DNA of 32,405 bases from a virus. The notes under the pieces were generated by a model, which saw nothing but the letters and a program-made list of their open reading frames with translations, was not told the DNA's origin and did no database searches. Shown in pieces: positions 11,924 to 20,182 of this stretch. Location: IMG/VR virus record IMGVR_UViG_3300031857_000821, positions 1-32,405 of that record; one strand, given 5' to 3'. The position numbers and the translations under genes are program-made. Every line of letters begins with the position of its first letter. Positions within the stretch are counted from its first letter, which is position 1.

Positions 11924-14290
11924 TCAGGACGTGCCGGGAGATGGCCGCTCGACAGAGACCCGATACGACTTGATCTTGTGGCCGCCTGCAGGCGGCTGAT
12001 CCTCACGCCGGTCAAGATCCCCGCCGTCGACCAGGCCGTCCAGCATGTCGCGAAGCTCCTTTGCCTTGAGCCGGTTCTTGAGCGACTGGGATATCTCCCG
12101 GAACGTCATCCAGCCACGCCCCTGCAGTGCACGAATGACACGCTGCGCCTCGCCCTGGTGCTGCGTCTCGGCCATATAATCGGCGGCCATCTCGACCGTC
12201 TGTTCCGCGGACCACCGTGCAAGCGCAATGCCCCAGTCCATGTCCTCGAGCGTGACGCGCGCCGCGGCACCGTCGCGACCGATCGCCCTGATTGTGGCCA
12301 TGCGCTGCGCCATCTCCGCCGAGCGGGTGAAGAACACCGCGTCCAGCTCGCGCCGCTCACACTCCTGCCCGAACGCCATGTAGGCCTGGTGCGCATACTT
12401 GTCGTCCCATGGCACGACGATCGAGGGGCCGTCTGAGGCGGCGTTGTGTGACGTTGCGCGACTGAGCGGAGGCAGGGACGCGACGATCGCGACCAGCCCG
12501 TCCGTGATCGCATCCGGCACGGCGGTCTTGTCCAGCAGCGGCTCGCGCTCCTCGACACGGGCATGGGTCGAGAAAATCAGGAAGCGATTGAGAAAGCCGT
12601 TGAAAACGTCCGCGCCGTCAAGGTTGGCGAAGAACTCCTCGTGCGTGGACACCCCGTAGATGCTCAACGCGGGGCTGAAGATCGGCTCCCCCACCCTGCC
12701 CGCCCATTCCGGCGTGGCCATCGTGTCAAAGCTAGAGCCCCAGGCCGAGCGCAGGGTGCGGGTGATCGCCTTCTCGTGCGGCGATGCCTTGCGCCCATTG
12801 ATGCGGCCCAGATACCCGCCGAACTCGTCAATGCAGGTGAGCGTGAGCGGCTGGCGATTGAGGCGCGAGACCAGCGCGGACATCGACATGAACTCGCCGG
12901 GCCCGACATGGGCGCCAAGCGTGGCCGCACGCAGCACGCGGTCGATCGCCTTGAGCGGGTGATCCTTTGCCGCGCCAGACGGCGCCAGAAACAGCCCATA
13001 CAGGTGCGTTCCGGTGCGTGTAGGGCCTGAAAACGTGCGTCCGGCAGCCGTTCCGACGATCTCCAGCGCCGCCATGAGCGCGCCGGCACGCTGAGGCTTG
13101 CGCGCCGTGTCGCAGATCCAGTCCGTGATCGAGCCGACAAGGCCGGGGGCGCGGGTGAGCGCATCGGGAAGTTCGCCGCCGAACACCTGCAGGCTATCAG
13201 AAACCGGCGCGGTGACAGGCTGTGGTCGATCGGGTGTGACCGGCGCCTTCACCCGCAAAGGCTCAGGCAGGTCGTCGTCGCCCACCGTCGGCATATCCAG
13301 CGCGATCACCACGCTGTCATCCTTCAGGCCCAGTCGCTCACGCAGCCAGTCCGTCGCCGCCGCTTGCTCGCAGTCCCGTGCGGCCATGACCAGGTCGATC
13401 GCCGAATAAGTCTGGTTCGTCCCAAAATCCTTGATGCCATCCCGCTGGATCGAGAGATTGCGCTTGCGGTCCGGGATCGCCTGCCCGGTGCTGGACGCCC
13501 GCCATGTCGCGACCGCCTCAAACCCACCGCGTGCAGGCCTGCATCCGTACAGGTCGAGGGCGGGAACCCACTTGTCGAGGTTGCTGAGGGCCGCCGCCTT
13601 CGTCTCAGACCAGATGTCGTCAGGGTCAAGCTCACCGCAACGGGGCGGGCGTGGCGCACTTTCCTTGCGCTGATTGCCGCCACGAACCCACCCGCACACC
13701 TCCAGCGCCTCCTCCAGCGCCGTCATGTCGTCATCCGTCAGGACGGGCAGCTCGTCCGCGCGCACGGGTCCGGCCAGCCAGACGTAGGGCTTGCCGGTTT
13801 CCGGGTGGATCGACGGAGGCACGACGGTCTGGCGCGTGTCGAACCCGGTCAGGCGATCGAGAAGGCGCCCGTCGGGACCGTCATACGAGGCGGTCTTCAG
13901 CGTCTTGGGTGCCAGATAGAACCGGCTCTCGCCCTTTGCGCCACGCTTGACCATCGGACTTGCGGGTGCCGAGCGCAGCAGGGTGTCCAGCACGTCGGCA
14001 TCCTGGGCGTCAAAATCCAGAACGACGACATGCAGATCCTTGCGCGCGACCGTGCCCATGAGCAGGCCGATGTTCGCGCCCGGTGCCTTGGCCCACAGCC
14101 CCAACTCGAACGCGGACGGCGTCGTGTCACGGAACCGTTGCCACTTGGACATGCCCTGCCAGCCGCCCGAGCGATACTCGCCGGGGCATTTGCCGCGACC
14201 GGCGTGTGATGACCAGTCGGCGGGGATCAGCGGCAGGACCGAGTAGCCGAGCGCCTGCAGGTCGGAGGCGGCTTGAGCGAAGGGGGTCAT
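11924..14290 (-). CDS. Primase-polymerase fused to helicase-like domain
   Basis: The product is 788 residues. The N-terminal 200 residues fit the bifunctional primase/polymerase family (PF09250): HVVVLDFDAQD gives the D-x-D metal site (D92, D94), with a basic 'KRGAKGESRFYL' strand and 'VVPPSIHPETGKPYVW'. The middle (about 370-640) resembles the DUF3987/helicase part of phage replication proteins: APSGAAKD at 436-443 at the Walker A position and TCIDEF (485-490) as Walker B. The Walker A lacks the usual second Gly. The C-terminus (about 720-775) looks like a winged helix. ATG at 14290 overlaps the methylase stop (ATGA). It is the only replication initiator or polymerase candidate seen. Confidence 0.85.
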   Translation of the reverse strand: MTPFAQAASDLQALGYSVLPLIPADWSSHAGRGKCPGEYRSGGWQGMSKWQRFRDTTPSAFELGLWAKAPGANIGLLMGTVARKDLHVVVLDFDAQDADVLDTLLRSAPASPMVKRGAKGESRFYLAPKTLKTASYDGPDGRLLDRLTGFDTRQTVVPPSIHPETGKPYVWLAGPVRADELPVLTDDDMTALEEALEVCGWVRGGNQRKESAPRPPRCGELDPDDIWSETKAAALSNLDKWVPALDLYGCRPARGGFEAVATWRASSTGQAIPDRKRNLSIQRDGIKDFGTNQTYSAIDLVMAARDCEQAAATDWLRERLGLKDDSVVIALDMPTVGDDDLPEPLRVKAPVTPDRPQPVTAPVSDSLQVFGGELPDALTRAPGLVGSITDWICDTARKPQRAGALMAALEIVGTAAGRTFSGPTRTGTHLYGLFLAPSGAAKDHPLKAIDRVLRAATLGAHVGPGEFMSMSALVSRLNRQPLTLTCIDEFGGYLGRINGRKASPHEKAITRTLRSAWGSSFDTMATPEWAGRVGEPIFSPALSIYGVSTHEEFFANLDGADVFNGFLNRFLIFSTHARVEEREPLLDKTAVPDAITDGLVAIVASLPPLSRATSHNAASDGPSIVVPWDDKYAHQAYMAFGQECERRELDAVFFTRSAEMAQRMATIRAIGRDGAAARVTLEDMDWGIALARWSAEQTVEMAADYMAETQHQGEAQRVIRALQGRGWMTFREISQSLKNRLKAKELRDMLDGLVDGGDLDRREDQPPAGGHKIKSYRVSVERPSPGTS

Positions 14291-14820
14291 GCTGCGAGCC
14301 GCACGAACCGGCCGTCGAGACCGCAGGACTCCAGAACCGCAGCGTCGGCCTCGCCATAGGCGCAAAGCACAGACGGCGCTCCGGCATTGGCTCCGCCCGG
14401 CCTGCCTTCAGCGGTGTAGAAGTTCAGCCGACCGGCAAGGAACAGGAGGGCGCTCGCGCGGTCCCAGACGCAATCGAAAAACGTCCGCGTCTCGGTGCGA
14501 GCGAAGATGAGTGCGGTGCCGTGCCCGTGGTCTGCCATACGCCCCATGAAGCGGCTGTAGGCGGGGCGACTGTAGGGCGGGTTCAACCAGACACGCCCCA
14601 TCCACGCCGATGTCAGGCCATTGTCCTCGATGGTGTAGCGCCGCTTGGCGGTCGGCCAAGGCATCGTCAGCGGCGTCGCAGGGTCCAGATCGAAACTGTC
14701 TGGCCCGCCCAGTGCGTCGATGATGAACGGCGGGGTCAGCCAGATGTCGGACGTATCCTGCCCGCTATGGTGCGGCTCCGCCTTGATTGCGACCGGCTCA
14801 AGGTCAAACAGACTGCTCAC
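14287..14820 (-). CDS. DNA N6-adenine methyltransferase (phage Dam-like)
   Basis: The 177-residue product from GTG at 14820 overlaps the upstream stop as GTGA; an ATG nine codons earlier would overlap the neighbour by 30 nt. It shows WLTPPFIIDALGG, then FDLDPAT, and the catalytic VWLNPPYSRP (NPPY), the plan of the phage DNA N-6-adenine-methyltransferase family (PF05869). It would methylate adenine with S-adenosylmethionine, probably to evade restriction or mimic host marks. The target sequence cannot be read from the protein. It lies three genes from a GcrA homologue, whose host counterpart reads adenine methylation. Confidence 0.88.
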   Translation of the reverse strand: MSSLFDLEPVAIKAEPHHSGQDTSDIWLTPPFIIDALGGPDSFDLDPATPLTMPWPTAKRRYTIEDNGLTSAWMGRVWLNPPYSRPAYSRFMGRMADHGHGTALIFARTETRTFFDCVWDRASALLFLAGRLNFYTAEGRPGGANAGAPSVLCAYGEADAAVLESCGLDGRFVRLAA

Positions 14821-15020
14821 CCCAGACCCCCCACCGGAATCGTCCACGCCGACACGATGCGATCGCCCGCGGCCTTGTTCGCCTCATTGACGATGATCAG
14901 GCAGAAGGTGACGTATTCGTCCGCGGTCAGGGTGCGCAGGTCGAACTTGCCCAGTGCGTCCAGGTGCGCGCCGCCGATCTCGGACGCGCGCTTGATGTCG
15001 TCGAGTGTGAGAAACTGCAT
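14817..15020 (-). CDS. Small protein, unknown function
   Basis: The 67-residue product starts MQFLTLDDIKRASEIGGAHL and appears helical with a hydrophobic middle (EYVTFCLIIVNEANKAAG). ATG at 15020 overlaps the previous stop (TGATG); a GTG one codon before is possible. It lies in the compact regulator/methylase cluster, with coupled overlaps on both sides. No family is recognised. Confidence 0.6.
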   Translation of the reverse strand: MQFLTLDDIKRASEIGGAHLDALGKFDLRTLTADEYVTFCLIIVNEANKAAGDRIVSAWTIPVGGLG

Positions 15021-15190
15021 CACTGAACCCCCACAATCTGACCTTCAGCCAGCAGCACGCGCTTGCCGTCCGGCAGCGCCTCCCAGTATTTCACCTGCAC
15101 GACGTCGCCCCGATCAGGCTTCACGTTCAGGACGATCTCGCCGGTTCGCGTGACGTAGCCGCCGGTGATTGTTGCGTTGAAGCGGGTCAT
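15020..15190 (-). CDS. Very small protein, unknown function
   Basis: The 56-residue product starts MTRFNATITGGYVTRTGEIV and ends VLLAEGQIVGVQ. The alternating pattern suggests a small beta-barrel or sheet. ATG at 15190 overlaps the GcrA stop, and its TGA overlaps the next ATG, so it sits without gaps between two accepted genes. This tight fit is the main support; there is no family assignment. Confidence 0.62.
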   Translation of the reverse strand: MTRFNATITGGYVTRTGEIVLNVKPDRGDVVQVKYWEALPDGKRVLLAEGQIVGVQ

Positions 15191-15639
15191 GCGACGAACC
15201 TCCGCAGGGACCGCTCGTATTCCTTCGCCTTGACCGTCGGGCGATAGACGATCGCGCGGTGGCCGGCGCAGTAGCTCGTGCCCCCGTCACACGGGTTGCA
15301 GCAGGCGTTGCCGTCGTCGAGAATCCACGAGCACTCGCGCATGGTCCGCGACAGGAACGGGCGCGCGGCCATGATGTCGATGACCACCGGCACCGCGACC
15401 ACCGCCTCGACACGCGGCGGCTTGGGCGGCTTGACCACCTTGAACTTCTTGACGCGCTGAGGCTTGGGCGCAGCCCTGGTTCTGATGCCGAGCGAGGCCG
15501 CGCCCTCGCGCTTAACGCCCATGCGCCACAGCCGCCCGCACACAGCGTTCCGGCTCATGCCAAAATACTGGGCGATTTGCTGCGCCGACTTGCCCTCGCG
15601 CCACAGGTCGCGCACGACACCCTCGTTCCAGTCGATCAT
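15187..15639 (-). CDS. gcrA: GcrA-family cell-cycle regulator
   Basis: The 150-residue product starts MIDWNEGVVRDLWREGKSAQ, followed by QIAQYFGMSRNAVCGRLWRM, a close match to the GcrA N-terminal HTH ('W...V..L..LW.EG.SA.QIA..LG..RNAV.G..HR.G'). A basic Pro/Lys linker follows (about 55-78). The C-terminal part has C103SW, further Cys residues near 113-117 and YC124AGH127, and ends with AIVYRP, matching the GcrA sigma-interacting region. In Caulobacter GcrA binds the sigma-70 holoenzyme and activates promoters with methylated GANTC sites. A phage copy could redirect that activity. ATG at 15639 overlaps the upstream stop. Confidence 0.9.
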   Translation of the reverse strand: MIDWNEGVVRDLWREGKSAQQIAQYFGMSRNAVCGRLWRMGVKREGAASLGIRTRAAPKPQRVKKFKVVKPPKPPRVEAVVAVPVVIDIMAARPFLSRTMRECSWILDDGNACCNPCDGGTSYCAGHRAIVYRPTVKAKEYERSLRRFVA

Positions 15640-16010
15640 GCCGCGACCCTCTCGCTGACCCATTCGCGCAGGTCGTCGGACAGTTGGTAGGTGCCGGTCC
15701 CGTAGGAGTTGGCGATGCGGCCAGGCGCGTTGAACGATGCCAGTTTGCGGCGCAGTTGCGAGATGCCGACCTTGACGATCGGGAAGTCAGGACCGTCGCC
15801 GCCCGGATATTCGTACACGTTCGCGTACACGATCGACTGCGACACGGGCCGCGACGTGTTCATGAACAGGGCGAGGATGCCCGCCTGCTTGGGTGTCAGG
15901 CCGAACTCCATGCGGAGGCGGGACTGGTAGTCGATACTGCCGGTCAGGCCAGACAGTTGCTCGCGCAGGTACTCGACCTCAGCGCGGAGGGATTCGATGG
16001 TCGCGGTCAT
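15636..16010 (-). CDS. Winged-helix DNA-binding protein, CtrA/OmpR-like without receiver
   Basis: The 124-residue product has an N-terminal heptad-like helix (MTATIESLRAEVEYLREQLS) and a response-regulator-type winged helix at about 38-112: LTPKQAGILALFMNT, VYANVYEYPG, VGISQLRRKLA, and a wing ending YGTGTYQLS. Only the effector half of an OmpR/CtrA-like regulator is present; the phosphorylated receiver is absent and replaced by the coiled coil, so control by phosphorylation is not expected. It is immediately upstream of and coupled to the GcrA gene. The longer frame upstream lies in the helicase gene and is rejected. Confidence 0.82.
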   Translation of the reverse strand: MTATIESLRAEVEYLREQLSGLTGSIDYQSRLRMEFGLTPKQAGILALFMNTSRPVSQSIVYANVYEYPGGDGPDFPIVKVGISQLRRKLASFNAPGRIANSYGTGTYQLSDDLREWVSERVAA

Positions 16011-17635
16011 GCCGCTTGCTCCTGTGATTGAGTGAAGCGGCGCGAAACGATGTTCCACCACTTTCCGTTTTTTTGAATTCCAATGAAGGCGGGCTGCGAA
16101 AGCTCGCTCCAACGCACCAAGGCGTCCTCGATCGTGTCCGGCACCGGCAATCGCCCGCCGTGCGCGACCCACCACTTCTCGGCGCGGTATCGTCCGGGCC
16201 CGCTGTGTTGCAGCAGCACCCACTCGGGGTAGGACATCAGCCCGGCCGAGTAGGTGACGCGCAGACTGTCCGGCGATCCGGCCTTGACGTGCCGACGCGC
16301 CATCCAGGTGACGACCGCGATCTCCTCCGGCGGTTGGTTGCGCAGATCCCGCGAGAGGATCGCGACGTCGTCCGCCTCCGCATCATGCCGGGCCTTGTCG
16401 AGCGTCCATTCGTGGCCACAGAAGGCGCAAGTCTGGGCGTTCAGCGCGGCGAGGGACTTGCAGGTCGGGCATTCCTTGGCGCGGACGTCCGTGACCTTCG
16501 CCGCGTCGGGCGCGCCCTTCTTGCCGGGCCGACGATCGACGGTGAGTGTGTCGACTGGGCCGAGGCGCCGGATGGAGCCACTGAAATCTAGGACAAGGCA
16601 GTCGGTCTTGCCGTCAGCGAGACGTGTGCCACGCCCGAGCATCTGGACCAGCAGGCCCGGCGACAGTGTCGGACGCAGCAATGCGATCAGGTCAAGGCTG
16701 GGGCTGTCAAATCCTGTCGTCAAAACTTGGCAGTTACAGAGGCAGCGAAGCCGCCCGGCCTTGAAGTCGTCGATGAACCGCGCCCGATCGCCCGGATGCG
16801 TCTCGCCCGAGATGACCTCGCACGACACGCCCTGCCGCACGAACTCGTCGCGGACATGGTGCGCGTGCTTCACGCCGGCGCAGAACGCCAGCCACGAGCG
16901 CCGCCCCTCGCCGAGGGTGATGATCTCCGAGACGGCAGCCTGGGTGATCGCGTCGTTGTCCGCTGCAGCCTCAAGCGCACCGGAGACAAACTCTCCGCCC
17001 CGCTTGGCCACCATCGACACGTCGATCTCAGTCGCGCCGGACTTGGACACCAGCGGCGACAGCCAGCCGTCGTCGATGCCTTTGCCGATGCCGTAGGAGA
17101 ACACGATCTCGTCGAACAGGCGGTCCTTGCCGTCGTCGAGGCGGCCCGAGTCCATGCGGAACGGCGTGGCGGTGAAGCCCGCAACACGCAGGTCCGGCCG
17201 CATCTCACGCAGGGCGTCCAGCAGGTGCCGGTACATGCCCTCGCCCGCCGACGGCACGAGATGCGCCTCGTCGATCAGCACCAGGTCAAACGCGCCAAGC
17301 TCCTTCGCGCGGCGATAGACCGACTGGATGCTGGCGAAGATGATCCGCTGCGAGGTGTCGCGGCGGCCTAGGCCGGCGGAGTAGATGCCGACAGGGGCTT
17401 GCGGCCAGAGGGAGAGCAGCGCCTTGGCGTTCTGGGCGACCAGCTCCCGAACATGCACGAGCATGAGCACGCGCATCTGGGGGTAGGCGCCCATGAGCCG
17501 CTGCGTCAGGTCGCCGATCGTGACGGACTTGCCGAGGCCGGTCGCCATGTCGACGAGGGGGTTTCCGCCGCCCGCGGTCCAGTAGTTCAGGACGGAGTCG
17601 ATGGCGGCGGATTGGTATGGGCGGAGGGTTGTCAT
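16007..17635 (-). CDS. SF2 (DEAH-type) helicase with zinc ribbon
   Basis: The 542-residue product shows LRPYQ near the start, motif I ATGLGKS (31-37), motif II DEAH (122-125), motif III TAT in FTATPFR (154-160) and motif VI QMLGRGTR (331-338). A CPTC...CAFC zinc ribbon lies at 389-406. This is the UvrB/RecG-like phage helicase type often paired with a RecB-like nuclease, as here. It should unwind or translocate on DNA or on branched intermediates during replication or recombination. ATG at 17635 overlaps the upstream stop as ATGA; the extension before it is not used. Confidence 0.92.
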   Translation of the reverse strand: MTTLRPYQSAAIDSVLNYWTAGGGNPLVDMATGLGKSVTIGDLTQRLMGAYPQMRVLMLVHVRELVAQNAKALLSLWPQAPVGIYSAGLGRRDTSQRIIFASIQSVYRRAKELGAFDLVLIDEAHLVPSAGEGMYRHLLDALREMRPDLRVAGFTATPFRMDSGRLDDGKDRLFDEIVFSYGIGKGIDDGWLSPLVSKSGATEIDVSMVAKRGGEFVSGALEAAADNDAITQAAVSEIITLGEGRRSWLAFCAGVKHAHHVRDEFVRQGVSCEVISGETHPGDRARFIDDFKAGRLRCLCNCQVLTTGFDSPSLDLIALLRPTLSPGLLVQMLGRGTRLADGKTDCLVLDFSGSIRRLGPVDTLTVDRRPGKKGAPDAAKVTDVRAKECPTCKSLAALNAQTCAFCGHEWTLDKARHDAEADDVAILSRDLRNQPPEEIAVVTWMARRHVKAGSPDSLRVTYSAGLMSYPEWVLLQHSGPGRYRAEKWWVAHGGRLPVPDTIEDALVRWSELSQPAFIGIQKNGKWWNIVSRRFTQSQEQAA

Positions 17636-18282
17636 GCGGCCGCCTCCATGACGACACCCAGACCGCCCCACTGCTCGGCCATTGCCGCCGCAACCCCAGG
17701 GAAGGTGCGCGATCGGATGGCCCAACGGTTCGGGCCCGGCGGCGCACGATGCACAGCAGACCACGCCTTGTGCTCGGGCGTTCCTGCCGGCGGCGTCATC
17801 AGCCGGTTGGTCGGAACCAAGGCCGGCAGACCGCGCAGGTACAGCCCCGTACCCTTGAAGGCCGGATCGCCGAACCACCAAGGCTGCACGGTCTGGGCGG
17901 CCGGCTGATAGTTTTCGATGAGCGCCTTGGCATGGCGATGCATGACCGGGTTTTCGACGGCAACCCGTTCGATGGGCGCGTTCCAGCAGGTCGAAAAGAA
18001 GGCGGCACCCTCCTCCAGCTCGGCCTGCATCTGGTCGACAGTCTTTCCTGGCGGCGGAGATGCCAGCCACCGGACGCCGGAGTTGCATAGCCGAGTGCAA
18101 GGCGGGTGGAAGACGGCCAGTAAATCCCAGCCGTCGTTAAGGTGATCGCGGATGTCGCCGGTGATGTGGTGGTTCGAGCCGTCTTCTGCGGGCAGCAGGT
18201 CGCACGACCACGCGTCATGCCCGCGGGCAGCGAACGCGCGACGGACCACGCCCGAGAACTCACAGCCGATCAGGACGCGCAT
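17632..18282 (-). CDS. Cytosine-C5-methyltransferase-like phage protein without target domain
   Basis: The 216-residue product begins MRVLIGCEFSGVVRRAFAAR and continues GHDAWSCDLLP, a cofactor-binding start like C5-methylase motif I. HPPC (59-62), followed by TRLCNSGVRW, corresponds to the catalytic PC loop, and ENPV (110-113) stands where ENV occurs. The family is widespread in phages and about this length, lacking the target-recognition domain. It may be a true methylase, a modified-base enzyme or a relative that lost activity; the ENP replacement and small size argue for caution. The start overlaps the nuclease gene by 13 nt. Confidence 0.75.
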   Translation of the reverse strand: MRVLIGCEFSGVVRRAFAARGHDAWSCDLLPAEDGSNHHITGDIRDHLNDGWDLLAVFHPPCTRLCNSGVRWLASPPPGKTVDQMQAELEEGAAFFSTCWNAPIERVAVENPVMHRHAKALIENYQPAAQTVQPWWFGDPAFKGTGLYLRGLPALVPTNRLMTPPAGTPEHKAWSAVHRAPPGPNRWAIRSRTFPGVAAAMAEQWGGLGVVMEAAA

Positions 18283-19211
18283 GTCGCACCCCCATCCACC
18301 CACACATCGCCGCTCGCGAGCCGGTACGTCACCCGCTCGTTCTCGTGGTCGACATCGGTCTGCTCGCCGGGCACTGCGTCCGGGTTGAACAGGTGCTGCG
18401 GACAGCCGGCCTTCTGCTCGTCGAGGCAGAGGTCGCGGTTGTGGCGGCCGCATGAAACGCGAGCGTCGCCGTCCAAATGGAACGTGACGTGCAAGCACGA
18501 GCGGCACGAGCGCGCCGGCATCAGCCCGTCGTTCGGCGCGCAGCCGTAGCCCGCCTTCAGGAAATAGACGGGGCACGAACACGCCGGGCGCCGGTCGCTC
18601 GTCACGATGCGCTCGGCCTTCGTCATCAGCCCGACCGCGAACAGGGCGTCGTACTCGATGCGCTCGCAGTACAGTTCGTCCGTGTTTTTATTCACGGAAA
18701 TGTACAAAGCCCGCGTCAGGCCCTGAAAGTGCAAGTAGGTTTGCACCTGGGCGAAGTGTTCCGGCTTGCCCTCGCGAACGCAGCCGGCCTTAAGCAGCGC
18801 CTTAAAGGCGCGGTCGTTCATGCTCTTGGCCTCAAAGACGTGCATGGTCTTCGGCGCTTCCGGCACGCCCATGACCTTGCCGTCGGTGCGGCCGGATGCG
18901 TGACCGCCTGCGAACACGATGCGCCATTGCTCGCCCGTCTCAGGGTCGAGGTCGTCGACGATCATGCCGGCGTCGCGGAGCCGCTGAACGAGGCGGGTTT
19001 CCCAGTGCTCGCCGGTCTCAAAGATCGAGAGCTTCTGGGCGTCAAAAATCTCAGCCGGGAACAGCCAGCGGAACTTGTCCCACTGTTGCCGCTCGCAGCC
19101 GCCTAGTCCCGACGCGGCAAGGCGCGGGTGCTGGTCGCGGCGCTGCTTTGATTCCAGGGCGGCGAAGATCGCGCGGGCGGTTGCGGGGGTGGTTTGCGGA
19201 ATCTCAGCCAC
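18270..19211 (-). CDS. PD-(D/E)XK exonuclease, Cas4/RecB-like
   Basis: The 313-residue product starts at GTG (19211). Core residues are visible as GRTDGKV (D110), HVFEAKSMN (E127, K129) and HFAQVQTYLHFQG (Q155, Y159), the RecB/Cas4 nuclease motifs. C39 near the N-terminus and a C-terminal Cys cluster (ACSC, YGC, SCRSC) could hold an iron-sulphur cluster as in AddB/Cas4 proteins. Its position with a Sak4-like ATPase, a DUF669 protein, RusA and a helicase fits a phage recombination and replication module, where it would resect DNA ends. Confidence 0.85.
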   Translation of the reverse strand: MAEIPQTTPATARAIFAALESKQRRDQHPRLAASGLGGCERQQWDKFRWLFPAEIFDAQKLSIFETGEHWETRLVQRLRDAGMIVDDLDPETGEQWRIVFAGGHASGRTDGKVMGVPEAPKTMHVFEAKSMNDRAFKALLKAGCVREGKPEHFAQVQTYLHFQGLTRALYISVNKNTDELYCERIEYDALFAVGLMTKAERIVTSDRRPACSCPVYFLKAGYGCAPNDGLMPARSCRSCLHVTFHLDGDARVSCGRHNRDLCLDEQKAGCPQHLFNPDAVPGEQTDVDHENERVTYRLASGDVWVDGGATCAS

Positions 19212-19380
19212 AGGTCACCTGCGGGCATGAGGGGCAGCCGCACTTGCACCGGGGATTGGCGCGCTCCTCGCGCTCCTCGCGGTCCCAGCCGTACACCTGC
19301 ATGGGTGTGACGCCGGTTCCATATTCACTGACGAAGTCGTCCGCCTCGTCTGCGGTCATCTGGTGATTGAGGCAGCCCAT
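19204..19380 (-). CDS. Small cysteine-rich protein
   Basis: The 58-residue product starts MGCLNHQMTADEADDFVSEY and ends with RCKCGCPSCPQVTCG, which contains six Cys in about 16 residues and could bind a metal. ATG at 19380 overlaps the previous stop (TGATG), and the 3' end overlaps the GTG start of the nuclease gene. No known family is evident; a zinc-binding accessory to the nuclease is only a guess. Confidence 0.62.
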   Translation of the reverse strand: MGCLNHQMTADEADDFVSEYGTGVTPMQVYGWDREEREERANPRCKCGCPSCPQVTCG

Positions 19381-19598
19381 CAGACCGCCTCGCCATGAAA
19401 CGCGCGGTCCAGCAGGCGTTGTGCTTGCGTGATCTCAAGGCGCCCGGCGACGGCATAGCCGCCCTGAAACTCGGTGCGGGCCTGCCGAATGATGTCGGCG
19501 ACCTGGGTGAGCAGGTCGATCTGCGCTTGGTGGGGGTTCAGGCGAGCCGCGAGATCGGCGGCATACTCGGTGTCGACAGAACGCAGTTGTTCGGTCAT
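19380..19598 (-). CDS. Small protein, unknown function
   Basis: The 72-residue product starts MTEQLRSVDTEYAADLAARL and is helical throughout, ending AQRLLDRAFHGEAV. ATG at 19598 has CAGGAG nine bases upstream; the longer frame covers a hairpin and is rejected. It is preceded by a non-coding gap with a strong inverted repeat. Confidence 0.65.
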   Translation of the reverse strand: MTEQLRSVDTEYAADLAARLNPHQAQIDLLTQVADIIRQARTEFQGGYAVAGRLEITQAQRLLDRAFHGEAV

Positions 19599-19645
19599 CG
19601 TCAGGGGCTCCTGCGATGCTGTTGTGAGACAGCGGGTTGGAAAGG

Positions 19646-19684
19646 CGCCCGGCGGTTCGGGTTGGTAGCTAGAGCCGCCGGGCG
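19646..19684 (-). terminator. 10-bp inverted repeat between DUF669 gene and next gene
   Basis: Perfect arms CGCCCGGCGG (19646-19655) and CCGCCGGGCG (19675-19684) enclose a 19-nt loop in the 95-nt gap after the DUF669 stop. On the minus strand only a short CCTTT follows, so it could be a partial terminator or an mRNA-stabilising hairpin that lowers expression of downstream genes relative to the recombination genes. Confidence 0.5.
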
Positions 19685-19693
19685 TTCGGGGTG

Positions 19694-20158
19694 TTAGGCA
19701 GCCTTCTTGCCCCACGGCGTCGAGGCCGTGGCTGCAGGTGCAGCGCCGGTGGCCGCGGGTCCGGCGGAACCGACCGCCTTGTAGCCCTTGACCTGGTTGC
19801 TCTCGCCGTACTCACCCTTGGCCGGCTGGATCGCGACGGTGATCTCGACCGGCTTGAAGTGCAGGCTCTCGCTGTTCGACAGGACGCCCGTGTGGCCGAC
19901 GGCCGCACAGATGCGCTTGAGCGAACGCTCGGCGATGGACTGGGCGTCGGGGTTGGAGTTGATGATGTTGAGATTTTCCCAGACCCGGCGCTTGGCCTTG
20001 GGTCCGTCGATGATCTCCCACGTCAGGCGCAGCATCTTGCCGCCCGTGCGCGTGTCGGCGAGCGAGGACTCGATGATCTGGGCGACGTAGTTGCCAGCCT
20101 CAAGGATCTCGCGATCATCGGTGACGGCATCCGGGTTGAATGAGCCGAGTTCGGCCAT
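19694..20158 (-). CDS. DUF669-type single-strand DNA-binding-like protein
   Basis: The 154-residue product starts MAELGSFNPDAVTDDREILE, with GNYVAQIIESSLADTRTGG, LRLTWEIIDGP, RRVWENLNI and an Ala/Pro-rich tail ending in GKKAA. This matches DUF669 proteins, found beside Sak4/AAA ATPases in phage recombination operons and thought to act as single-strand DNA-binding partners. ATG at 20158 has a good site AAAGGAG eight bases upstream. The acidic-to-basic disordered tail differs from the acidic tails of typical SSB. Confidence 0.85.
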   Translation of the reverse strand: MAELGSFNPDAVTDDREILEAGNYVAQIIESSLADTRTGGKMLRLTWEIIDGPKAKRRVWENLNIINSNPDAQSIAERSLKRICAAVGHTGVLSNSESLHFKPVEITVAIQPAKGEYGESNQVKGYKAVGSAGPAATGAAPAATASTPWGKKAA

Positions 20159-20182
20159 AGTCAGGGTCTCCTTTCGGGAGCG

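Noticed and set aside
18270-19211. A Cas4 protein from a CRISPR system
   Set aside because: The motifs are shared by phage RecB-like exonucleases, and the neighbours are recombination genes with no other cas genes.
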